From: CAZPHU01 sp964419255
GTDB taxonomy: Bacteria > Fibrobacterota > Chitinivibrionia > Chitinivibrionales > CAYFVL01
Length of the DNA stretch: 48,534 nucleotides
Direction: 5' to 3'
Assembly: GCA_964419255.1 (NCBI GenBank)
Contig: CAYQOU010000031.1
Span: 1 to 48,534 of the forward strand
Shown here: one piece after another, positions 35,630-42,798 of the stretch
Layout of the letters: each line of letters starts with the position of its first letter
How positions within the stretch are numbered: the first letter of the stretch is position 1
Program-made: the position numbers and the translations under genes
Notes under the pieces: model-generated
The model's input: the letters and a program-made list of their open reading frames with translations, nothing else
What the model was told of the DNA's origin: nothing
The model's database searches: none

Positions 35630-38425
35630 ATGCGTCAGAGTACCTTTTTCCTGTTTTCCTTGCTTTTTGTCCGGATGGCTATGGCTGAGATGACCATAAC
35701 CGAGCTTGATGTCTACCCTCATCGACAAATAGTTTTTCAATTCGATGATGATTTGATTATAAACAGCGTCAAATGGCGGGATTATGATGGCGCGGAAGAG
35801 CATGAAATCGTTCGTGTCGATGAAAATGGCGTCGTACATACTCTTGCGGAAATATCACTCGATGAACCTGCATACAATATAGAAAGTGTCTACAAGTACA
35901 ATGGACTTTACTACATAATGCAGCAGACTCCAGGATACCCTTCAATCCTTGGGCTTAAGCCCTGTGATATATGGGTTTCAGATGGTAGTGAAGGAAATTA
36001 TGTGAAAATTCTGGATGGGCCGGTAGTAGAAGCGATACTCTATGATGATGATTTTTATTACATGAGACCTACCATTGATCCAAATGCAGCCCATTGGCAT
36101 GAGGTTCCGAAAAAATTATATAGATATGATATTGAAACAGGAGTTGAAACCCATATACCTCTCTTTGACAACGAACCGGATTGGTACAGCCCCGCTCCAA
36201 CGAAATTTGAGGTATTTCAAGACAAACTGTTTTTTACCGCTTGTATACCGACGTATGGTTTCGAGCCGTTGCTGTATGATGGCAACGAGGTCACCATTAT
36301 CGCCGATGTCGATCCAGGTGAAGGATCCGGTTTTCTGGAAGATTTTGATGATGGATACATATATCCGAACGGTGATCATGCACGAGTGCAAGCCGTTGGA
36401 TACCGATCGGCCGTTACAGATGACAGGGTTTATTTCCCCGTATTCATGCGACCTTACGGCGTTGAGCTGTATAGTACTGACGGGACTGAAGAAGGAACAA
36501 ACTTTTTGGGTGATCATTGTGAGAATGCATCTCCATATTATTTGGAAAGCTACGATGATGTTTTTGCTCCGATATATGCAGCCCTCGAAGATAAAATCAT
36601 TTATGTTTGGGGTGAGGGAGGCGAGTACGGCAGTGAGCTTTTCGTCTCAGACGGGACCTCTGAAGGCACACATATGATCACGGATCTTCATCCCGGAGAA
36701 GCGGAGATTGAACTTGAACATCATGAGATCGCGACTTATAACGGACACGTATATTTTAGGGCTCATTCGGAGCTTTGGCGTACCGATGGCACCGAAGAAG
36801 GAACGCAAGAGTTTTTCAGCCTGCCACAGCAGCAGGGGTGCGATCCCTGGAACCTGGTTCCGGCCTCGGATGGGTACCTCTATTTCTTTGCTGTTGTTAC
36901 CGAAAATGTGACCGAGTGCACACCCGAGGGGTGTCTGCCGGCACAGCAGTACAGGGCTGCTATCTTTCGTACCGATGGAACCACTTCGGGTACGGAAGAG
37001 TTATGTCGGGATAGAATCACTGACGGCAGCGCCGAAGCTCTTCGTTATGATCGGAGCCTCAAGGTGACCAGTGGTGGAATATTCTTCACCTCAGAACGTA
37101 ACGGGTATGAGGTATTGTGCAGATTCCACGAAGATGGCGCGCCACAAATTGTAACTGAGCCGGTTATTCAAGGCCGGACCGGAGAGACATATGAATACTT
37201 GATTGAGGCTACAGACCCCGAAAATAATCCTATCTTTTTCACCGCAGATGATCTGCCGGATTGGTTGAGCCTGACTGACAACGAAAATGGTAGCGCCCTT
37301 CTGTCAGGAACGCCTGATCTAGTAGGGGATTACCCCGTTGAGATAACAGCTTCAACCGAGTTCAACACGCCGGCTACTCAAAATTTTACCATACATGTAA
37401 CAGAGGGAGTCAGACCAGAACAGGTTAGAGCCTTTATGCTTGATGAAGCTCTTTTGAGCAATAATTCTTTTCTCTCTGTTCCGAGGATATACATTATCAA
37501 TGAGGGAACAGACGCTCTTACAGACTTCAGCATGGAATACTACTTCAGAGTAGAAAGCGGTAAGATTCCAAGCGCTTCGCCTTATTATCTTCCGTTTGGC
37601 AGCATTAGCGTCCAAGATTTGGGAAATGATCTATATAAAATTGTTTACACAATCTCCGGAGTACAGCTGCAGGCTGGAGAGGTCTTCCCAGATCAGAGCG
37701 GATGTGCTATCGGTATACACAACTCAGACTGGTCTGAAATTGATATCACGGATGATTATTCGAATAATCAATCGAGCACATTCGCAGAAAACGACCACAT
37801 TTGTGTGTACGGAAGCAATGGTCAACTGCTATGGGGAGTACCTCCCAGCGGAGACAACATTGCACCTGTTGCAGATGCCGGTGAGGATATCACCGTGTAT
37901 GACCCTATGCAGGATGGTGAAACGATAACTCTTGACGGCAGTAACAGTATGGATCCTGATGGGAGCATTGCCACGTATGAGTGGTTAATCAACGGTACAG
38001 TCGTTGCAGAGGGGGTATCACCGCAGATTACCTTCCAGGTTGGCCTGACCACCGTTACTCTGAGAGTTACCGATTTCGAAGGCGGTGTGGGCTATGATGA
38101 GGTGAACGTATTAGTACAGGGACAGCCGCAGGACCTTGTATTTACGATAGAGCCGAATCCAGTCCCTCAAGATGAACCGGTTGTTGTGGAATATAGTATT
38201 CCCGAGAACATGAACGGATGCCTCATTGAATTCATACTCCAGCGAGAGTGGGATATGCTGAATTTTAGAGAAGATCAAAATTTCTTTTCTTCTACCACCG
38301 GTGATCATCGGCTGGAGATTTGGGATTGGAATAAAAGCTTCTTTGGCGGTTCGGGACCGTGGAATATCAATATATACATAAACGATCAGCTTCTGGAAAC
38401 ACAGACGATACAGTTTAACTATTAG
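35630..38425 (+). CDS. Secreted multidomain protein with TDGT repeats, Ig-like and PKD domains
   Basis: The 931-residue product has a signal peptide (MRQSTFFLFSLLFVRMAMA). Residues about 25-500 contain five spaced copies of an ELW.TDGTEEGT-type motif (near 110, 278, 335, 380 and 442), as in beta-propeller-like ELWxTDGT surface proteins. A putative Ig domain (about 505-595, with SLTDNENGSALLSGTPDLVGDYPV) follows. Next is a beta-sandwich resembling a carbohydrate-binding module (about 595-740, with PRIYIINEGTDALTDFSMEYYF), then a PKD domain (about 745-830, with ADAGEDITVYD, LDGSNSMDPDGSIATYEW). A C-terminal beta domain of about 100 residues ends it. No catalytic domain was recognised, so adhesion or polysaccharide binding is likely. 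The ATG at 35630 has AAGGGGGAG just upstream; an in-frame GTG at 35450 would hide the signal peptide. A promoter and terminator frame it as a single transcription unit. Confidence 0.85.
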   Translation: MRQSTFFLFSLLFVRMAMAEMTITELDVYPHRQIVFQFDDDLIINSVKWRDYDGAEEHEIVRVDENGVVHTLAEISLDEPAYNIESVYKYNGLYYIMQQTPGYPSILGLKPCDIWVSDGSEGNYVKILDGPVVEAILYDDDFYYMRPTIDPNAAHWHEVPKKLYRYDIETGVETHIPLFDNEPDWYSPAPTKFEVFQDKLFFTACIPTYGFEPLLYDGNEVTIIADVDPGEGSGFLEDFDDGYIYPNGDHARVQAVGYRSAVTDDRVYFPVFMRPYGVELYSTDGTEEGTNFLGDHCENASPYYLESYDDVFAPIYAALEDKIIYVWGEGGEYGSELFVSDGTSEGTHMITDLHPGEAEIELEHHEIATYNGHVYFRAHSELWRTDGTEEGTQEFFSLPQQQGCDPWNLVPASDGYLYFFAVVTENVTECTPEGCLPAQQYRAAIFRTDGTTSGTEELCRDRITDGSAEALRYDRSLKVTSGGIFFTSERNGYEVLCRFHEDGAPQIVTEPVIQGRTGETYEYLIEATDPENNPIFFTADDLPDWLSLTDNENGSALLSGTPDLVGDYPVEITASTEFNTPATQNFTIHVTEGVRPEQVRAFMLDEALLSNNSFLSVPRIYIINEGTDALTDFSMEYYFRVESGKIPSASPYYLPFGSISVQDLGNDLYKIVYTISGVQLQAGEVFPDQSGCAIGIHNSDWSEIDITDDYSNNQSSTFAENDHICVYGSNGQLLWGVPPSGDNIAPVADAGEDITVYDPMQDGETITLDGSNSMDPDGSIATYEWLINGTVVAEGVSPQITFQVGLTTVTLRVTDFEGGVGYDEVNVLVQGQPQDLVFTIEPNPVPQDEPVVVEYSIPENMNGCLIEFILQREWDMLNFREDQNFFSSTTGDHRLEIWDWNKSFFGGSGPWNINIYINDQLLETQTIQFNY

Positions 38426-38448
38426 ATGCTGTAATCACTAAAGTACGC

Positions 38449-38486
38449 AAAAAAAAGCATATGCGTTGAGCATGTGCTTTTTTTTT
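38449..38486 (+). terminator. Rho-independent terminator
   Basis: AAAAAAAAGCATATGC and GCATGTGCTTTTTTTT (one mismatch) form the stem with a five-base loop, followed by nine T residues. It lies 24 bp after the stop of the secreted-protein gene and could work in both directions. Confidence 0.88.
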
Positions 38487-38627
38487 AGCAGGCTGACAGG
38501 CTGGAACGGCTTTTGTTTGGCTTTTTCGCAGGTTTGGTGTATTTTGTAGAACTTCTTACTGTTTGTGATGTTCATGAAAATAGTTGTGCACTAAATAGTC
38601 ACGAATAACTGTCGATAGGAGGTCGGC

Positions 38628-39860
38628 TTGCAACTACATGGAATGAATGGCGATGATGCACCTCTGGAAGTAACTTCCCTGCAGCAGTTCTATTCTTTGA
38701 TGAGTGCTACCGGATCGGTGCGACGCCGGTTAGTGCAGAAGGTATTAAAAAATGAGCCCTGCAGCGAACAGGATATTGCCTTTCTGAGAAAAAGCCTTGA
38801 GCTTTTGAATGCGGTTCCTCACCTCGACGAGTTTTCAATCAGGGTGAAACTGGACCAGACGAGAACCATTGATATAGACATCAGCTATGAGGTGCAGGAG
38901 CTACAAAAGGATCTGATATTTCTGGAGCGGGGAGAAGATGCCTTGTATAGGCATTTTCGAACTATTCACGAGGGGTTTGATCGTGAGGTGGAATTGGGGA
39001 TTTCCAGATTGAAAGAAATCTCGTTTAGAAATCTGATATCCGACCGTGACGGAACAGTTAATAATTACTGTGGGCGTTATCTTTCTTCAATTCAATCGGT
39101 ATATAATGCCGTTTTTCTGAGCAGCTATGCCCAAAAGGGCTGTGAGCATGCGACGATATTGACTTCAGCGCCCCTTTCACAGGGGGGACTGGTTGATATT
39201 AGTACGGCGCCGGAGAACCTCTTTATTTACGCCGGTTCCAAGGGACGCGAGTATCATGCTCCTGATGGCAATTGGGGTAATTATCCAATAGAAGCCGGGC
39301 AGCAAGAGATGCTTGATCTCCTAAATAAGCGTATAAGCAACTTGGTTGCGCATCCGCAGTATGAAAAGTACACTCTAATAGGTTCGGGGTTCCAGAAGAA
39401 ATTTGGTCAGAGCACGATTGCGCGCCAGGATATCAGCGGATCTGTACCTGAAGGTGAATCGTTGGCATTTCTTCAGGAGATTCAAAAATTGGTTTCAGAA
39501 ATTGATTCTGAGGGCAGGTTCTTTCGCATTGAAGATACGGGGAAAGATATTGAAGTTTTGCTGACTGTAAGCGAAGGAAGCAGGGGATTAAGAGATTTTG
39601 ATAAGGGGGATGGGGTAGGTTTTCTGAACAAGGCATTATCTTTGCTGTTATCTGAGGGGCCAAACTTGATTTGTGGCGATACGCCCTCAGATATTCCTAT
39701 GCTGAGTCTTTCTATGAAAGAAAACCAGACCAGCACGCACGCCTGTTTTGTGACCAAAGATCCGTCTCTGGTCCAAAGGGTACATGCTGTACAACCTCAT
39801 ACGCTAATAGTCACGCAACCGGATGTATTAGTCACTATTTTATATGAACTGACGAAGTGA
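38628..39860 (+). CDS. HAD-family phosphatase, trehalose-phosphatase-like, with extra N-terminal domain
   Basis: The 410-residue product has an N-terminal helical part of about 130 residues that I do not recognise. The HAD core follows: motif I LISDRDGTVNNY (nucleophile Asp139 and Asp141), motif II LTSAPLSQGG (about 178-187), a lysine in FDKGDGVGFLN for motif III, and motif IV ICGDTPSDIPMLSLS. The cap segment between motifs II and III resembles trehalose-6-phosphate or sugar phosphatases. It precedes a GH65 phosphorylase gene by 31 bp, so a role in disaccharide metabolism (for example with trehalose phosphate) is likely but not proven. Translation probably starts at TTG 38628: a perfect AGGAGG lies five bases upstream, whereas the first in-frame ATG (38643) is 20 bases away. 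A 202 bp gap with a terminator separates it from the gene to the left. Confidence 0.82.
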   Translation: MQLHGMNGDDAPLEVTSLQQFYSLMSATGSVRRRLVQKVLKNEPCSEQDIAFLRKSLELLNAVPHLDEFSIRVKLDQTRTIDIDISYEVQELQKDLIFLERGEDALYRHFRTIHEGFDREVELGISRLKEISFRNLISDRDGTVNNYCGRYLSSIQSVYNAVFLSSYAQKGCEHATILTSAPLSQGGLVDISTAPENLFIYAGSKGREYHAPDGNWGNYPIEAGQQEMLDLLNKRISNLVAHPQYEKYTLIGSGFQKKFGQSTIARQDISGSVPEGESLAFLQEIQKLVSEIDSEGRFFRIEDTGKDIEVLLTVSEGSRGLRDFDKGDGVGFLNKALSLLLSEGPNLICGDTPSDIPMLSLSMKENQTSTHACFVTKDPSLVQRVHAVQPHTLIVTQPDVLVTILYELTK

Positions 39861-39891
39861 AGATATAGAAAAATACAAGGAGATTGACTTC

Positions 39892-42276
39892 ATGAATCAC
39901 TTTTCGCAGTCTGCACGAGACGAAGAATGGCATCTTACCTACCAGGGGTTTCAACCGGAAAAAGAGAAACTTCGAGAGACTCTTAGTACGGTCGGTAACG
40001 GCTACTTCGGAACCCGTGGCTGCTATGAAGGGGAAAAGGCATCGGAGACTCATTATCCCGGAACCTATTTGGCGGGGCTATATAACAGACTCGCGAGCAC
40101 GGTTCATGGAAAAGAAATTTTTAATGACGACTTTGTGAACTGTCCCAATTGGCTTTTGATTGAGTATAAAATCGACGATGGCGACTTTGTAAGTCCTCTT
40201 AAGCAGGAGGTGCTCGATTACAAGCAGGATTTAAACATGCGGGATGCGATCATGAGTCGTTTCATACGCGTAAAGGATGAAAAAGGACGAATTACAACGA
40301 TAGAATCGCATCGCTTCGCCAGCATGGAAAATCCTCATTATGGGGCAATCCGATTCATTCTTACCCCCGAAAACTATGATGCTGTCATAACGATTCGCTC
40401 AGGGCTGGATGGTACGGTGGATAATAACGGTGTGGCACGATACCGCAACCTCAGCAACAAGCATCTCAACCCGATGGAAGAGGCGGTGACGGTGGATGGA
40501 GATTTGTATCTTCATGTTGAAACCTGTCAATCCCGTAATCAGATTGTAATGTGTATGGCCAATACTCTCTTTTCCGATGGTGCTGCGGCCGATGTGCAAC
40601 GTTCTGTAGAGCAGGAAGACGGCTTCATTGCTGAACAGATGCGTTTCGAGGCAAACAGAGGCAAAGCGTATACTCTGGAGAAGCTTGTGAGCATTTCCAG
40701 CTCCCGTGATGAAAACTCTGCCAGTCCGGTTGACTCTGCGCGTGCGATGCTTGCTCGGATCGAAAGTTTCGATGAGTTGCTGCAGCGTCATAGTGAAGAG
40801 TGGCACCAGCTGTGGAAAATCGCGGATGTTCGGGTGGAGGGGGATCCATTTTCTCAGAGGGTTTTGCGGCTGCATATCTACCATCTGTTATCCACTGCTT
40901 CGCCGCATAATATTCATATCGATGCAGGTATGCCTGCCCGAGGTCTGCATGGCGAGGCCTACCGTGGACATATATTCTGGGATAGTCTTTTTGTCATGCC
41001 TTTCTACTATCAGCATTTCCCGGAGATCGCTCGGGCAGGGCTGATGTATCGATACAGACGATTGGATTCGGCGCGTAATTATGCTCGTGAGTTCGGGTTT
41101 GAGGGAGCGATGTATCCATGGCAGTCTGCGGATGAAGGTCAGGAGGAGACACAGGTCATCCACTATAATCCGGTATCGGGCAATTGGGACCCTGATCTGA
41201 GTTCTCGTCAGCGTCATGTAAATATTGCAATATTCTACAACATATGGGAATACTACCATTATACGGCGGATACCGAATTTCTCTACCAGTATGGAGCTGA
41301 GATGCTTCTGGAGATCGCACGCTTCTGGGCTAGTATTTCCGAGTATGATAAGGAAGAAGACCGGTTTCATATCCGAGGTGTTATGGGGCCGGATGAGTTT
41401 CATGAGAAATATCCCGACTCCCAGGAAGGGGGGCTCAACGATAATGCCTATACCAATATAATGGTTGTATGGCTGCTGGAGAAAGCTATCGATATAGTGG
41501 CAGAATTGCCTCAAGAGATTTTGGACGAGCTTTCCACCCATATCCGTTTCGGTAAAGAAGAAATGGATCATTGGAGGCATATCACCAGACGTATGAATGT
41601 GCCGATTACAAAAGAAGGAATAATCAGTCAGTTCGACGGGTATATGGATCTTTTAGAGCTGGACTTGGATCACTATCGGAAGAAATATAAAAATATTCAC
41701 CGAATGGATCGAATCCTCAAATCCGAAGGGGATTCACCGGATAAGTACAAGGTGGCAAAACAGGCAGATGCGTTGATGCTTTTTTATGTATTGACACCCG
41801 ATGAGGTGATCCGAATACTTAGCCAGCTTGGCTATGTTATCAAAGACAGGGCAGAGTTTCTACGAAAAAATTATGAGTACTACGTCAATCGCACCTCCCA
41901 TGGATCTACGTTGAGTAAGGTTGTACATGCTTCCATAGCTAAACAGATGAGTGGTCGTGAAGATATGTGGCAGTGGTTCATGGAAGCGCTGGAGAGTGAT
42001 ATTTATGATACTCAGGGAGGTACCACCGAGGAAGGTATTCACTGTGGTGTGATGGCCGGGACGATCAATATTGTCAATCGCGTTTTCGCCGGGGTGAGTT
42101 ATTTCAAGGAAAACATCGATATAAAACCGGCATTGCCTCAAAAATGGAAACGACTCTCGTTTAAATTACGAATGGGAGGGCGGTTTTACAGTTTTGAGAT
42201 CACCAAAGATGATATTCGCATCGGGCTGGATATTGATGGAGAGAAACCTTCAATGCTGCGACTAAATCAGAATTGA
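39892..42276 (+). CDS. Glycoside hydrolase family 65 protein (disaccharide phosphorylase)
   Basis: GH65 enzymes split alpha-glucosidic disaccharides such as maltose, trehalose or kojibiose with phosphate to give beta-glucose 1-phosphate. The 794-residue length is typical. The N-terminal beta-sandwich (about 10-270) contains STVGNGYFGTRG. The (alpha/alpha)6 barrel (about 320-720) contains GLHGEAYRGHIFWDSLFVMPFYY and the catalytic acid Glu502 in GVMGPDEFHEKY. It also has LNDNAYTNIM, the phosphate-binding region KQADALMLFYVL, and HGSTLSKVVHA followed by GGTTEEGIHCGVMAGT. A small C-terminal beta domain ends it. Substrate choice cannot be read by eye; the linked sugar-phosphatase-like gene hints at trehalose. 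AAGGAG lies upstream of the ATG. A 19-bp tandem duplication covers the stop codon. Confidence 0.93.
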   Translation: MNHFSQSARDEEWHLTYQGFQPEKEKLRETLSTVGNGYFGTRGCYEGEKASETHYPGTYLAGLYNRLASTVHGKEIFNDDFVNCPNWLLIEYKIDDGDFVSPLKQEVLDYKQDLNMRDAIMSRFIRVKDEKGRITTIESHRFASMENPHYGAIRFILTPENYDAVITIRSGLDGTVDNNGVARYRNLSNKHLNPMEEAVTVDGDLYLHVETCQSRNQIVMCMANTLFSDGAAADVQRSVEQEDGFIAEQMRFEANRGKAYTLEKLVSISSSRDENSASPVDSARAMLARIESFDELLQRHSEEWHQLWKIADVRVEGDPFSQRVLRLHIYHLLSTASPHNIHIDAGMPARGLHGEAYRGHIFWDSLFVMPFYYQHFPEIARAGLMYRYRRLDSARNYAREFGFEGAMYPWQSADEGQEETQVIHYNPVSGNWDPDLSSRQRHVNIAIFYNIWEYYHYTADTEFLYQYGAEMLLEIARFWASISEYDKEEDRFHIRGVMGPDEFHEKYPDSQEGGLNDNAYTNIMVVWLLEKAIDIVAELPQEILDELSTHIRFGKEEMDHWRHITRRMNVPITKEGIISQFDGYMDLLELDLDHYRKKYKNIHRMDRILKSEGDSPDKYKVAKQADALMLFYVLTPDEVIRILSQLGYVIKDRAEFLRKNYEYYVNRTSHGSTLSKVVHASIAKQMSGREDMWQWFMEALESDIYDTQGGTTEEGIHCGVMAGTINIVNRVFAGVSYFKENIDIKPALPQKWKRLSFKLRMGGRFYSFEITKDDIRIGLDIDGEKPSMLRLNQN

Positions 42277-42297
42277 AGGACTAAATCAGAATTGAAG
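42261..42297. repeat. Tandem duplication over the GH65 stop codon
   Basis: An 18-base sequence (ACTAAATCAGAATTGAAG) occurs at 42261-42278 and again at 42280-42297, separated by one G. The first copy holds the last codons and the TGA of the GH65 gene. The second is untranslated, so the duplication does not alter the protein. Confidence 0.95.
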
Positions 42298-42365
42298 TTA
42301 GAAACGGCCGATATCGGAAAAAAGTTGCCTGCTTTGTTCATTGCAGAATCCCTAAAAACAACAAC

Positions 42366-42414
42366 TAAAACACCGGAGGTGAAGAGGATCTTTTTTCTCA
42401 CCTCCGGTGTTTTA
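42366..42414. terminator. Bidirectional Rho-independent terminator
   Basis: A perfect 15-bp stem (AAACACCGGAGGTGA with TCACCTCCGGTGTTT) and a 15-base loop carries A residues on one side and T residues on the other. It ends the GH65 operon from the left and the small SAP-like gene from the right. Confidence 0.88.
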
Positions 42415-42428
42415 AATTCCTTCTCCGG

Positions 42429-42608
42429 CTATCTCAGACAATCTTCACGCCACATACAATCCATCTGATTGCATTCGTTTTCTGCGCTTCCAAAACACGG
42501 AAAATTACCTTCCTGTTTCTGAATAGCACGGATGAGTTCATCTTTCCTGAGTTTGCCGATTTTCACTCCCGATTCTTTCGCCTTTGCCTTCACAGCAGTC
42601 AGATTCAT
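42429..42608 (-). CDS. Small SAP/Rho-N-like protein with a C-terminal cysteine cluster
   Basis: A 59-residue protein. Its first half, LTAVKAKAKESGVKIGKLRKDELIRAIQKQEG, is a helix-extended-helix SAP or Rho N-terminal-like motif, normally a nucleic-acid-binding fold. The second half has four Cys (FPCFGS, ENECNQMDCMWREDCLR) that could bind a metal. Short proteins with this arrangement occur in various environmental bacteria, with no defined function known to me. ATG 42608 has AAAGGAAAA upstream. The gene has its own promoter-like sequence and terminator, so it is a separate transcription unit. Confidence 0.8.
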   Translation of the reverse strand: MNLTAVKAKAKESGVKIGKLRKDELIRAIQKQEGNFPCFGSAENECNQMDCMWREDCLR

Positions 42609-42650
42609 AGTCTGTTTTCCTTTGGTTAGGTGGTTAGATGTGACGCTCAA

Positions 42651-42679
42651 AATATAATTTAATTTATTTAAATTGTCCA
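42651..42679 (-). promoter_or_regulatory. Putative promoter of the SAP-like gene
   Basis: On the minus strand TGGACA (42679-42674), a 17-nt AT-rich spacer and TATATT (42656-42651). The start codon is about 43 nt further. The layout matches the tRNA-Lys and ppdK promoters. Confidence 0.6.
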
Positions 42680-42798
42680 TTCAGTAAAAAAATTAACGAT
42701 GGTAAAATAAAAAAACCAGGAGACCAAAAAAAGAAAGTCGTATATCATTTCCCATTGCGTAACCGGATTTCAACCCCACAGGATTATACGCTCATTTC

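Noticed and set aside
40399..41580. Several antisense frames within the GH65 gene
   Set aside because: GH65 is certain on the plus strand; the antisense products have no motifs.
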